NCBI RefSeq assembly: GCF_029893805.1
Contig: NZ_JARXYP010000002.1
Location: 6,262,001 to 6,326,000, forward strand
Direction: 5' to 3'
Length of the DNA stretch: 64,000 bases
DNA from: Streptomyces sp. SAI-135
GTDB lineage: Bacteria; Actinomycetota; Actinomycetes; Streptomycetales; Streptomycetaceae
A model generated the notes under the pieces. It searched no databases. It saw only the letters and a list, made by a program, of their open reading frames with translations, and had not been told where the DNA came from. The position numbers and the translations under genes are program-made. Shown in pieces: positions 26,609 to 35,634 of this stretch. Within the stretch, counting starts at the first letter, position 1. Each line of letters starts with the position of its first letter.

Positions 26609-28695
26609 GTTGTGGGTGACCCTCCGATCTGCGGGGTGGACGGTCGCAGGACAGTGAGGATGTGCGCGGGGCGAGTGCCCGGTTCGAGACGCACGTAGTT
26701 CGTCCTGCCCCAGTGATAGGTCTCACCGGTGAGCTCGTCGCGCACCGGCACCGACTCGTGCCATTCCAGGCCGAGTTGCGGCATGTCCAACGAGACCGTG
26801 GCCTCCTGGGTGTGGTGCGGATCCAGGTTCACGACCACCAGAACCGTGTTCGAGCCGCTCCGCTTCGAGTACGCGATCACCTCGTCCTTGTCCGCGTGGT
26901 GGAAGTGGAGGTCGCGCAGCTGCCGCAGGGCCGGGCTCTTGCGCCGGACGGTGTTGAGCTGGGTGATCAGCGGGGCGAGGGAGTCGGGGGTGTCCCAGTC
27001 GCGGGTCTTGAGCTGGTACTTCTCCGAGTCGAGGTACTCCTCGCTGCCCTCGCGCAGCGGGGTGTTCTCGGCGAGTTCGTAGCCGGAGTAGATGCCCCAG
27101 GTCGGCGAGAGGGTGGCGGCCAGCACCGCGCGCAGCGCGAACGCGGGCCGGCCGCCGTGCTGGAGGAAGGCGTGCAGGATGTCGGGGGTGTTGGCGAAGA
27201 AGTTCGGCCGCATGTAGGAGGCCGCCTCACCCGACAGCTCGCTCAGGTACTCGGTCAGCTCCTGCTTGGTGTTGCGCCAGGTGAAGTACGTGTACGACTG
27301 CTGGAAACCGATCTGCGCCAGGGTGTGCATCATCGCCGGCCGGGTGAACGCCTCCGCCAGGAAGATCACGTCCGGGTCGGTGGCGTTGATGTCGGCGATC
27401 ACCCGCTCCCAGAACACCACCGGCTTGGTGTGCGGGTTGTCCACCCGGAAGATCCGCACCCCGTGACCCATCCAGTGCCGCAGCACCCGGCAGGTCTCCG
27501 CGATCAGCCCCTCCAGATCCGCGTCGAAGGCGATCGGGTAGATGTCCTGGTACTTCTTCGGCGGATTCTCCGCATAGGCGATGGTGCCGTCCGGGCGGTG
27601 GTGGAACCACTCCGGGTGCTTGTGCACCCAGGGATGGTCCGGCGAGCACTGCAGCGCGAAGTCCAGCGCGATCTCCAGACCCTGCCCGGCCGCCTGCTGC
27701 ACGAACCAGTCGAAGTCCTCGATCGTGCCCAGATCCGGGTGGACGGCGTCGTGCCCGCCCTCCGGCGAGCCGATCGCCCAGGGCACCCCCACGTCCTGGG
27801 GCCCGGCGGACAGCGTGTTGTTGCGGCCCTTGCGGAACGTGGTCCCGATCGGGTGGATCGGCGGCAGGTAGACCACGTCGAAGCCCATCGCCGCGATCGC
27901 CGGCAGCCGGCGCGCCGCGGTACGGAACGTGCCGTGCGGCCGCTCGGGCGTGCCCTCCGAACGCGGGAAGAACTCGTACCACGAGCCGAACAACGCCCGC
28001 TCCCGCTCCACCAGCAGCGGCAACGACTCCGACGCCGTGATCAACTCCCGCAGCGGATAGCGCGCCAGGACCGCGTCCACCTCGGGCGTCAGCGCGGCGG
28101 CGAGGCGTGCGGCGGCCGGCCGGGTCTCGTCGCGGAGGGCACGGACGGCTGCCAGGAGCACGCCGTTGCGCCCGTCGTCGGGGACCCCGGCGGCGGCCCG
28201 TTCGTAGAGCCGGGCGCCTTCCTCCAGGACCAGCTCGGTGTCCATGCCGGCCGGGATCTTGATCTGGGCGTGGTGCCGCCAGGTGGTGACGGGGTCGCCC
28301 CACGCCTCGACGGTGAAGGTCCACAGGCCCGGTGGACCGGCGGTGACGGTGGCGCCCCAGCGGTCGGTGCCCGGGGCCAGTTCCTGCATGGGTGTCCAGG
28401 GTCCGGCGCGGCCTTCCGGATCCTTCAGTACGACATTGGCGGCCACCGCGTCATGACCCTCACGGAACACGGTGGCCGAGATCTCGAACGTCTCGCCGGT
28501 GACCGCCTTGGCGGGTCGGCGTCCGCGCTGGACGACCGGACGGACGTCGAGGACGGGTATGCGCCCGATGACCGGAGCCGGTCCCGTTGCTGTGGAGGGT
28601 CGCTCCTGAAACGGTGGTCCGGGGTCGGCAGGGCGCGTGGTGGATGCTTCGGTGCTGGACGTCAGGGGTGCTGACGAGTGGTGCGTGGCGGGCAT
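26605..28695 (-). CDS. glgE: Alpha-1,4-glucan:maltose-1-phosphate maltosyltransferase
   Basis: A 696-residue GH13_3 enzyme. The N-terminal domains (to about residue 220) include a beta-sandwich beginning RIPVLDVRPVVQRGRRPAKA. The catalytic barrel shows VYLPPIHPIG, IALDFALQCSPDHPW, VRIFRVDNPHTKP (nucleophile Asp) and FLAEAFTRP. It transfers maltosyl units from maltose-1-phosphate to growing alpha-1,4-glucan. ATG 28695 is chosen over upstream in-frame starts because AGGAG lies 6 bp before it and the extra residues look like leader. It is the first gene of the unit. A near-consensus promoter and a palindromic leader lie upstream. Confidence 0.95.
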
Positions 28696-28801
28696 GACCG
28701 CTCCTGTCCGCGTCAACTTCGGGTGGGCGGATGGGTGTGGGGAGGGGGTCCTGCGGGGGTGTTTCGGTGAACCTACCTGAGCCGTGTTCCGGAGGAGCCT
28801 T

Positions 28802-28820
28802 CCCACCCTATTCGGGTGGG
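28802..28820. promoter_or_regulatory. Palindrome in the glgE leader
   Basis: CCCACCC-TATTC-GGGTGGG has perfect 7-bp arms. It lies roughly 10-28 nt downstream of the predicted glgE transcription start, so it could be an operator or an mRNA hairpin. No protein is identified for it. Confidence 0.5.
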
Positions 28821-28836
28821 CAATCCGGCACTTTGC

Positions 28837-28865
28837 TAACTACTCACGCGTATGTCTTTACACAA
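28837..28865 (-). promoter_or_regulatory. glgE: Candidate glgE-operon promoter
   Basis: On the minus strand, TTGTGT (28865-28860) and TAGTTA (28842-28837) are separated by exactly 17 bp. The start would be near 28830, giving a leader of about 135 nt. The -35 box touches the terminator of the upstream protease gene. Confidence 0.55.
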
Positions 28866-28899
28866 AACCGGCCCCGTTCTGGCCGAACGAGGCCGGTTT
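28865..28899 (-). terminator. Terminator of the S8 protease gene
   Basis: AAACCGGCC (28865-28873) pairs with GGCCGGTTT (28891-28899), with an inner CGTTC/GAACG helix and a 5-nt loop. On the minus strand it is followed by TTTTGTG, and it lies just after the protease stop codon. Confidence 0.8.
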
Positions 28900-28912
28900 G
28901 CGGACGCTTCCC

Positions 28913-30115
28913 CTAGGAGCCGGGCACCTGGAGAAGTTTGTCCGGCGAACCGGCCCCCCGATCGGACACCTTCCCGGAAGCGGCCAGCTTCACCAGTGCT
29001 TTGCCGACCTGTGCCGGACTGGCCCTCGGATGGTCGGCCAGGTACAGCGCGGCCGCACCCGCGGCGTGCGGTGCCGCCATCGACGTGCCCGAATACGTCG
29101 CCCTGGCGCTGTCGCCGGTCCTGCCCGCCGAGGTGATCGAGACCCCTGGGGCGAACAGGTCGAGAGCCGAGCCGTAATTGGAGAAGCCGGCCCGCCTGTC
29201 GCTCGCGTCGGTCGCGCCGACCGTGATCGCCTGGGGTACGCCGGCGGGTGAGTAGAGCCCGGCCGGCAGTCCGTCGTTGCCCGCGGCGACCGTGTACGTC
29301 ACCCCGGCCGCGACGGAGGCGCGCACCGCGGCGTCCAGCTGGGCGCTGTGCCGGCCGCCCAGGCTGAGATTGGCGACCGCGGGCTTGCGCGCATGCTTCG
29401 TCACCCAGTCGATACCGGCGATGACCTGGGCGGTCGTGCCGGCCCCGGCGTTGTCGAGGACGCGTACGGCGACCACCTCGGCCTTCTTGGCGACGCCGTA
29501 CCCGGCTCCGGCGACGGTGGCCGCCACATGGGTGCCGTGGCCGTTGCCGTCGCCCGCCGACCGGTCGTTCCCGACGAAGTCCCAGCCGTAGGACGCCCGG
29601 CCCCCGAAGTCCCGGTGCGAGATCCGGATGCCGGTGTCGATCACGTACACCCTCGTCCCGGCGCCCGCGGACCGCGGCCAGCTGAAGGACCTGTCCAGCG
29701 CCGGCTCCGGCTGGTCGAGGCGGTCGAGGCCCCAGGACGGCGGGTTCTTCTGGGTGCCCTCCAGGGTCACCGTGGAGTCCTGCACGACCGAGGCGACCCG
29801 TGGGTCCGCCGCCAGCCGCCGGGCCTGTCTCTCGTCGGCCCGGACGGCGTAGCCGTTGAGCACCGAGCCGTAGGTATGGCTGATTTTCGCCCCGTACTTC
29901 TCGGCGAGGCCCTTTCCGGTCACCGACCGGGCCTGCGTTCCCCCCTCGAGTGTCACCAGGTAACTCCCGCTGACGGAACCGGGCTCTCCGGCGCCGAGTA
30001 TCCGCCCCTCCGGTGCGGCGTGCGCGGGCAGGGTGATGGCTGAAAGCGCGGCAGCACAGCTCGCCGCGGTCAGACCCCCCACCCAGCGCAGACGCCGATC
30101 TCGCGTCCGTGCCAT
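28913..30115 (-). CDS. Secreted subtilisin-like (S8) serine protease
   Basis: A 400-residue preproprotease. It has a signal peptide (residues 1-33, cleavage after AHA), an inhibitor I9-type propeptide (about 45-118) and a subtilisin domain with the triad Asp160 (VIDTG), His193 (GHGTHVA) and Ser345 (SGTSMAAPH), plus oxyanion Asn280 (AAGN). The size fits the proteinase K/aqualysin-like group. ATG 30115 has GGAGGGG about 9 bp upstream; a longer open frame upstream lacks signal-peptide logic. It sits between glgE and glgP but is transcribed with its own terminator, so a link to glucan metabolism is not implied. Confidence 0.95.
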   Translation of the reverse strand: MARTRDRRLRWVGGLTAASCAAALSAITLPAHAAPEGRILGAGEPGSVSGSYLVTLEGGTQARSVTGKGLAEKYGAKISHTYGSVLNGYAVRADERQARRLAADPRVASVVQDSTVTLEGTQKNPPSWGLDRLDQPEPALDRSFSWPRSAGAGTRVYVIDTGIRISHRDFGGRASYGWDFVGNDRSAGDGNGHGTHVAATVAGAGYGVAKKAEVVAVRVLDNAGAGTTAQVIAGIDWVTKHARKPAVANLSLGGRHSAQLDAAVRASVAAGVTYTVAAGNDGLPAGLYSPAGVPQAITVGATDASDRRAGFSNYGSALDLFAPGVSITSAGRTGDSARATYSGTSMAAPHAAGAAALYLADHPRASPAQVGKALVKLAASGKVSDRGAGSPDKLLQVPGS

Positions 30116-30446
30116 GGCGTGCGTTCCCCTCCTCAGCTCGGCGTACGGCAGCCGCGGGCCGCCGGATGCACCCGGCGCAGGCCGGTACGCCATGGGGCAG
30201 CCTCTCGTGCGGGGTGAAGCACCACAAGGACGCCTACGGGGGTGTAATCGGCCATATCGGCCATGGGAGACGTGAGGAGGTTGCGGCGATTTCCGGACTG
30301 TTCGATCCGGAGCGGTGTGCGGACGACACGGCCTTCTGCCTTGAACCGCGCCGTGGTGACGAGGCCCTCCGCACGGATACGGTCGAGGCTGACGACAGGA
30401 CGCACACCGCCGTGCGTCCCACTCCGCACGCTCGCCGAGGTGGAAT
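30116..30446. promoter_or_regulatory. Divergent intergenic region, S8 protease / glgP
   Basis: 331 bp that must hold both promoters. A tandem direct repeat of TCGGCCAT occurs around 30248-30264, and an inverted repeat ACGCAC/GTGCGT lies around 30401-30418. I found no convincing -35/-10 pair in either direction and no credible small gene. Confidence 0.35.
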
Positions 30447-33065
30447 GTGAAGGCGATCCGTCGATTCACCGTCCGACCCCTACTCCCCGATGCCCTGCGG
30501 CCGCTGAGCGATCTGGCGCGCAATCTGCGCTGGTCCTGGCACGCGGAGACCCGTGATCTCTTCCAGTCCGTCGATCCCGAGCACTGGGCCGCCTCGGGCG
30601 GTGATCCCGTACGACTGCTCGGCAGCGTGCGCCCCGCCCGGCTCGCCGAACTCGCCGAGGACCGCCGCTTCCTGCGCCGGCTCACCGCCGTCGCCGACGA
30701 CCTCCACGACTACGTCACCGGTGAGCGCTGGTACCAGGCCCACACCGGTGAGCTCCCCGCCGCCGTCGCCTACTTCTCGCCCGAGTTCGGCGTCACGGCC
30801 GCCCTGCCGCAGTACTCCGGCGGTCTGGGCATCCTGGCGGGCGACCATCTGAAGGCGGCCAGTGACCTGGGCGTACCGCTCATCGGAGTGGGTCTGCTGT
30901 ACCGCCACGGCTACTTCCGCCAGTCCCTGTCCCGGGACGGCTGGCAGCAGGAGCACTATCCGGTCCTGGACCCCAACGAACTGCCGGTGGCCCTGCTGCG
31001 GGAGGCCGACGGCAGTCCGGCCCAGGTGTCCCTGGCCCTGCCCGGCGGCAAGCGGCTGCACGCCCGGATCTGGCTCGCCCAGGTCGGCCGGGTGCCCCTG
31101 CTGATGCTGGACTCCGACGTCGAGGAGAACGACGTCGGCGACCGCGGGGTGACCGACCGGTTGTACGGCGGCGGCAGCGAACACCGGCTCCTGCAGGAGA
31201 TGCTCCTCGGCATAGGGGGAGTGCGGGCCGTACGGACGTACTGCCGGCTGACCGGCCACGCCGACCCCGAGGTCTTCCACACCAACGAGGGGCACGCCGG
31301 GTTCCTCGGTCTGGAGCGGATCGCCGAACTCTGCGACCAGGGGCTGGACTTCGACTCCGGCCTGGAGGCGGTCCGCGCGGGCACCGTGTTCACCACCCAC
31401 ACCCCCGTCCCGGCCGGCATCGACCGCTTCGACCGGGAACTGGTCGCCCGGCACTTCGGCCCCGACGCCGAGCTCCCGCGCATGGACGTGGGCCGCATCC
31501 TCGCCCTCGGCATGGAGACCTACCCGGGCGGTGAACCCAACCTCTTCAACATGGCCGTGATGGGTCTGCGCCTGGCCCAGCGCGCCAACGGGGTCTCCCT
31601 GCTGCACGGGCACGTCAGCCGGGAGATGTTCTCCGGACTCTGGCCGGGATTCGACCCCGAGGAGGTGCCGATCACCTCCGTGACCAACGGGGTGCACGCC
31701 CCGACCTGGGTCGCGCCCGAGGTGTTCCGGCTGGGCGCCCGGAAGATCGGCGCCCAGCGCACCGAGGACGCGCTCACCGTCGGCGGCTCGGACCGCTGGG
31801 ACGCGGTGGGGGACATCCCCGACCAGGACATCTGGGATCTGCGCCGTTCCCTGCGCGAGCAGCTGGTGCTGGAGGTGCGGGACCGGCTGCGCGCCTCCTG
31901 GCGGCAACGCGGTGCCGGTACGGCGGAGTTGGGCTGGATCGACGGTGTGCTGGACCCCGACGTCCTCACCATCGGATTCGCCCGCCGCGTCCCGTCGTAC
32001 AAGCGGCTCACCCTCATGCTCCGCGACCGCGACCGTCTGATGGACCTGCTGCTGCACCCCGAACGGCCGATCCAGATCGTGGTCGCGGGCAAGGCGCACC
32101 CGGCGGACGACGGCGGCAAGCGGCTGGTCCAGGAACTGGTCCGGTTCGCGGACGATCCGCGGGTGCGTCACCGGATCGTGTTCCTGCCCGACTACGGCAT
32201 GGCGATGGCGCAGAAGCTGTACCCGGGCTGCGACATCTGGCTCAACAACCCGCTGCGCCCCCTGGAGGCGTGCGGTACCTCGGGGATGAAGGCGGCGCTG
32301 AACGGCTGCCTGAACCTCTCCGTCCTCGACGGCTGGTGGGACGAGTGGTTCCAGCCCGACTTCGGCTGGGCGATCCCGACGGCCGACGGTGTGGGCACCG
32401 ACCCCGACCGCCGGGACGACATAGAGGCCGACGCCCTCTACGACCTCCTCGAACAGCGGGTGACCCCGCGTTTCTACGAACGCGGCCAGGGCGGCCTGCC
32501 CGACCGCTGGATCGAGATGGTCCGCCAGACGCTCACCCTGCTGGGCCCGAAGGTCCTGGCCGGCCGCATGGTCCGCGAGTACGTGGAACGTCTCTACGCG
32601 CCCGCGGCCCACGCCCACCGCACGATGGCCCCGGACGCGGCACGCGAACTGGCCGAGTGGAAGGCCAGGGTGCGGGCGGAGTGGCACGGTGTGACGGTCG
32701 ACCACGTGGAGACCACGGCCGCGACGGCCACGGCCGAACTCGGCACCACGCTCGGGCTGCGGGTCCGCGTCGGCCTCGGCGCCCTCGGCCCCGACGACGT
32801 GGAGATCCAGGCGGTCTCCGGCCGCGTGGACGAGGCGGACCGCATCGCGGACGCGGCAACGGTCCCGCTGAAGCCGGTCGGCGGCCCGGACCCGGAGGGC
32901 CGCTGGGTCTACGAGGGCCCCCTGTCCCTGGACCGCACGGGCCCCTTCGGCTACACGGTCCGCATCCTGCCCGCACACCGCCTGCTGGCGTCGGGGGCGG
33001 AGCTGGGCGTGGTGGCGGTGCCCTCGGAGGACGTGGCGGAGGGGGCGGGGGTGCTGATGCGGTGA
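30447..33065 (+). CDS. glgP: Alpha-glucan (glycogen/maltodextrin) phosphorylase
   Basis: An 872-residue GT35 enzyme of the alpha-glucan phosphorylase subtype. The N-terminal domain of unknown function 3417 (MKAIRRFTVRPLLPDALRPLSDLARNL split) precedes the core. Visible motifs are AYFSPEFGV, YSGGLGILAGDHLKAASD, VFHTNEGHAGFL, FARRVPSYKRLTL and the PLP-site EACGTSGMKAALNG. It releases glucose-1-phosphate from alpha-1,4-glucan using phosphate. GTG start with GAGGTGG. It is placed opposite glgE-treS-mak-glgB, giving synthesis and breakdown side by side. Confidence 0.94.
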   Translation: MKAIRRFTVRPLLPDALRPLSDLARNLRWSWHAETRDLFQSVDPEHWAASGGDPVRLLGSVRPARLAELAEDRRFLRRLTAVADDLHDYVTGERWYQAHTGELPAAVAYFSPEFGVTAALPQYSGGLGILAGDHLKAASDLGVPLIGVGLLYRHGYFRQSLSRDGWQQEHYPVLDPNELPVALLREADGSPAQVSLALPGGKRLHARIWLAQVGRVPLLMLDSDVEENDVGDRGVTDRLYGGGSEHRLLQEMLLGIGGVRAVRTYCRLTGHADPEVFHTNEGHAGFLGLERIAELCDQGLDFDSGLEAVRAGTVFTTHTPVPAGIDRFDRELVARHFGPDAELPRMDVGRILALGMETYPGGEPNLFNMAVMGLRLAQRANGVSLLHGHVSREMFSGLWPGFDPEEVPITSVTNGVHAPTWVAPEVFRLGARKIGAQRTEDALTVGGSDRWDAVGDIPDQDIWDLRRSLREQLVLEVRDRLRASWRQRGAGTAELGWIDGVLDPDVLTIGFARRVPSYKRLTLMLRDRDRLMDLLLHPERPIQIVVAGKAHPADDGGKRLVQELVRFADDPRVRHRIVFLPDYGMAMAQKLYPGCDIWLNNPLRPLEACGTSGMKAALNGCLNLSVLDGWWDEWFQPDFGWAIPTADGVGTDPDRRDDIEADALYDLLEQRVTPRFYERGQGGLPDRWIEMVRQTLTLLGPKVLAGRMVREYVERLYAPAAHAHRTMAPDAARELAEWKARVRAEWHGVTVDHVETTAATATAELGTTLGLRVRVGLGALGPDDVEIQAVSGRVDEADRIADAATVPLKPVGGPDPEGRWVYEGPLSLDRTGPFGYTVRILPAHRLLASGAELGVVAVPSEDVAEGAGVLMR

Positions 33066-33095
33066 GCGGAGCGGGCGCGGGCCGGGCCGCAGCGC

Positions 33096-33605
33096 TCAGC
33101 CCGCGTCCTCTCCGCCGCACAGCCTGCGCAGGACGGCCCCGCACCGGCGGGCGTAGGCGTGCTGGAGCCCCCGGGTCGCCGGGCCGCCCGCTCGCGAGTA
33201 CCACTTCGCGCCCTTGCTGAAGGCCGATACCGTCAGCCAGACCGTGCCGTCGCCCGTGCGGTCGACGACGAAGGACTCCTCGCCGCATTCGGGGTGGCCG
33301 GACAGCGTGCCGTAGGCCCAGCCCGCGCGGCGGTGCTCCTCCACGGTCCACACCACCCGGCAGGGGGCCTTGATGACGCCGGCCAGGGTGACCGTCACGT
33401 CCACGTCCGGGGCCGCGCGGTCGGCGGTGGTGTCTATGCCCACGCCGAGCGCGCGGTGCATCTGCCAGGTCAGGACCGCCTCGGAGGCCTTCCGGAAGAC
33501 GTCGTGGCCCTCGCCTATGCGCGTGCGGACGTGCAGGGGGTGGAAGCCGGGCGGGCAGAATCCGCTCCGCCGGGTCGCACCGACGTCGTCGTACGTGAAG
33601 GACAT
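33096..33605 (-). CDS. DUF1990 family protein
   Basis: A 169-residue protein starting MSFTYDDVGATR, with GFHPLHVRTRIGEGHDVFRKA, typical of the DUF1990 family. Conserved VVWTVEEHRRAGWAYGTLSGHPECGEESF follows in the middle. It lacks signal and membrane segments. The biochemical function of the family is not established, though a lipid or hydrophobic-ligand fold has been suggested for relatives. ATG 33605 is preferred to TTG 33614. It is convergent with glgP (31 bp apart) and stands alone. Confidence 0.85.
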   Translation of the reverse strand: MSFTYDDVGATRRSGFCPPGFHPLHVRTRIGEGHDVFRKASEAVLTWQMHRALGVGIDTTADRAAPDVDVTVTLAGVIKAPCRVVWTVEEHRRAGWAYGTLSGHPECGEESFVVDRTGDGTVWLTVSAFSKGAKWYSRAGGPATRGLQHAYARRCGAVLRRLCGGEDAG

Positions 33606-33619
33606 GGGACCCAAGAGTA

Positions 33620-33658
33620 GGGCGGTACCCGGGAATGCCTTCGTCCCGGGTACCGCCC
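33620..33658 (-). terminator. Perfect 14-bp stem-loop after the first M4 protease
   Basis: GGGCGGTACCCGGG (33620-33633) pairs perfectly with 33645-33658 around an 11-nt loop, between the stop of the M4 gene at 33687 and the start of the DUF1990 gene. It is probably the protease terminator. Confidence 0.75.
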
Positions 33659-33686
33659 GTTCGAGCCCTCGTGCAGTCGCTCGTGA

Positions 33687-35351
33687 CTAGCTCACGTTGA
33701 CCGCGGACCAGGCCGCCGCCACCGCCTTGTACTCGGTGCTGGTGGAGCCGTACAGGGCCGACGCCGCCGAGAGCGTTCCGGTGCGGGCCGCCTTGTAGTT
33801 GGTCGTCGACGTGAAGTACGTCGTCAGCGCCTTGTACCAGATCTGCAGCGCCTTGGCGCGGCCGATGCCGGTGACCGTGGAGCCGTTGGACGTCGGCGAG
33901 TTGTAGGACACACCGTTGATCGTCTTGGCGCCGCTGCCCTCCGCGAGGAGGTAGAAGAAGTGGTTGGCGACACCGGACGAGTAGTGGACGTCCTTGCTGC
34001 CGACCGAGGAGGACCAGGAGTCCGCCGAGCCGCCGTCCTTGCTGGGCTTGTCCATGTAGCGCAGCGGGGTGCCGTCGCCGTTGATGTCGATCTCCTCGCC
34101 GATGAGGTAGTCACCGACGTCGTTGGAGTTGGCCGCGTAGAACTCGACACCCGTGCCGAAGATGTCCGAGGTCGCCTCGTTGAGGCCGCCCGACTCGCCG
34201 CTGTAGTTCAGACCGGCGGTGTTCGAGGTGACGCCGTGGCTCATCTCGTGGCCGGCCACGTCCAGCGAGGTCAGCGGGTGCGTGTTGGACTCGCCGTCGC
34301 CGTACGTCATGCAGAAGCAGCTGTCGTCCCAGAACGCGTTGACGTACGCGTTGCCGTAGTGGACCCGGGAGTAGGCCGCGACACCGTTGTTCTTGATGCC
34401 GCTGCGGCCGAAGGTGGACTTGTAGAAGTCCCAGGTCTCCGCCGCGCCGTAGGCCGCGTCGACGGCCGCCGTCTGGTCGGTGGTGGAGCTGGAGGCCGCG
34501 CCGGTGCCCCAGACGTTGTCGGCGTCCGTGAACAGGGTGCCCGCCGACGAGCTGGTGCCGTGCGCCTTGTTGTACGTCTTGTGGCCGCCGCGGGTGCCGT
34601 CGGTGAGCTGGTACGTCGAGCCCGACAGCGTGGTCTCCAGGCTGACCGTGCCCGAGTACAGGCTCTTGCCGGTGCCGGTCGCGTTCTCGATGCCCTGGTA
34701 CTCGAAGAGCTTGTTGCCGGTGGCGGCGTCGGTGATGACGTGCAGCTGGTTCGGGGTGCCGTCGTCCTGGAAGCCGCCGACGATCGTCTCGTAGGCGAGG
34801 ACGGGGGTGCCCGAGCCGGCCCAGACGACCTTGCGGGCACCGTCGGCGGCGGTCTTGTCCGAGCCCGCGGCCTTGGCGGCGCTCAGGGCCTGGGTCTCGG
34901 CCTTGGCGACGGTGATCTTCGGGGTCAGCGAGGCGACCTTGATGGTCTTGTTCGTCGCCTTGGAGACGCCCTCGGTCGCACCCGACTTCGACTCGTGTAC
35001 GACCAGGTCGCCGCCGAGGACGGGCAGGCCGTCGTAGGTGCGCTCGTAGCGGGTGTGGACGGTGCCGTCGGCGTCCTTCACGACGTCCTTGACGACCAGC
35101 TTCTCCTTGGCGCCGAGGCCTATTTCCCGGGCGGTGTCGGGGGCGCCGGCCTGCTGCTGCTTGATGAGCGTGGTGCGCGCGGCCGCGGACAGCTGGAGCG
35201 GGGCGGCGGCGAGGGTGCTTCTGCCGGCCTCTGCCGGGGTCTGGGCGGAGGCTGCACCGGCGGTCAGACCGGTGGTGAGCAGGGCCCCGGCCGCGACGGC
35301 GGTGGCGATGGCCAGGGTGGTGCGCTTGTGACGCGCGTAGAGGGGGGTCAC
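33687..35351 (-). CDS. Secreted M4 (thermolysin-like) neutral metalloprotease
   Basis: A 554-residue preproenzyme. It has a signal peptide (to about ASAQ, residue 37), an FTP/PepSY-type propeptide (about 40-210) and a catalytic M4 domain (about 215-554) with HEMSH (368-372) and the downstream GGLNEATSDIF third-ligand Glu. It also shows DVHYSSGVANHFFYLLA, the family's active-site His region. GTG start with AAGGAG. It lacks the C-terminal P domain present in its neighbour 35635-37686, with which it is clearly paralogous over the rest. It acts outside the cell as a nutritional or developmental protease. Confidence 0.95.
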   Translation of the reverse strand: MTPLYARHKRTTLAIATAVAAGALLTTGLTAGAASAQTPAEAGRSTLAAAPLQLSAAARTTLIKQQQAGAPDTAREIGLGAKEKLVVKDVVKDADGTVHTRYERTYDGLPVLGGDLVVHESKSGATEGVSKATNKTIKVASLTPKITVAKAETQALSAAKAAGSDKTAADGARKVVWAGSGTPVLAYETIVGGFQDDGTPNQLHVITDAATGNKLFEYQGIENATGTGKSLYSGTVSLETTLSGSTYQLTDGTRGGHKTYNKAHGTSSSAGTLFTDADNVWGTGAASSSTTDQTAAVDAAYGAAETWDFYKSTFGRSGIKNNGVAAYSRVHYGNAYVNAFWDDSCFCMTYGDGESNTHPLTSLDVAGHEMSHGVTSNTAGLNYSGESGGLNEATSDIFGTGVEFYAANSNDVGDYLIGEEIDINGDGTPLRYMDKPSKDGGSADSWSSSVGSKDVHYSSGVANHFFYLLAEGSGAKTINGVSYNSPTSNGSTVTGIGRAKALQIWYKALTTYFTSTTNYKAARTGTLSAASALYGSTSTEYKAVAAAWSAVNVS

Positions 35352-35570
35352 ACAAGCTCCTTCGTGGGGGAGCCCGGAGGGCGTGGGGTTGCCTTCCGGG
35401 GTGGTTGTGAAGTTGTGCGGCGGTTGTGAGGAAGCGTGGCATCAAGGCGCGTACATGTCATGACCCTCAAGTGATGTTGGCTGAAAGTCGACCAGCAGGT
35501 GAACATTGCGGGCATGTAAAGCGAGTTGACCTGGGCAAAGCCCCAACAAGACGTGGGTCATGGGAGGGCA

Positions 35571-35620
35571 AAAAGAGGGCGCCGCCCCGGGGAGTCGAAC
35601 CACCGGGACGGCGCCCTGAC
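35571..35620 (-). terminator. Terminator of the P-domain M4 protease
   Basis: AGGGCGCCG (35576-35584) pairs with CGGCGCCCT (35609-35617), with an inner CCCGG/CCGGG. Read on the minus strand it is followed by CTTTTT, a clear U-tract. The loop includes a tRNA-like GTTCGAC by chance. Confidence 0.85.
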
Positions 35621-35634
35621 CGGGCTGTGCCGAC

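Noticed and set aside
35585..35608. A GTTCGAC motif on the minus strand that resembles a tRNA T-loop
   Set aside because: It is the loop of a clear rho-independent terminator with a U-tract; no anticodon arm, D arm or CCA end can be folded around it.
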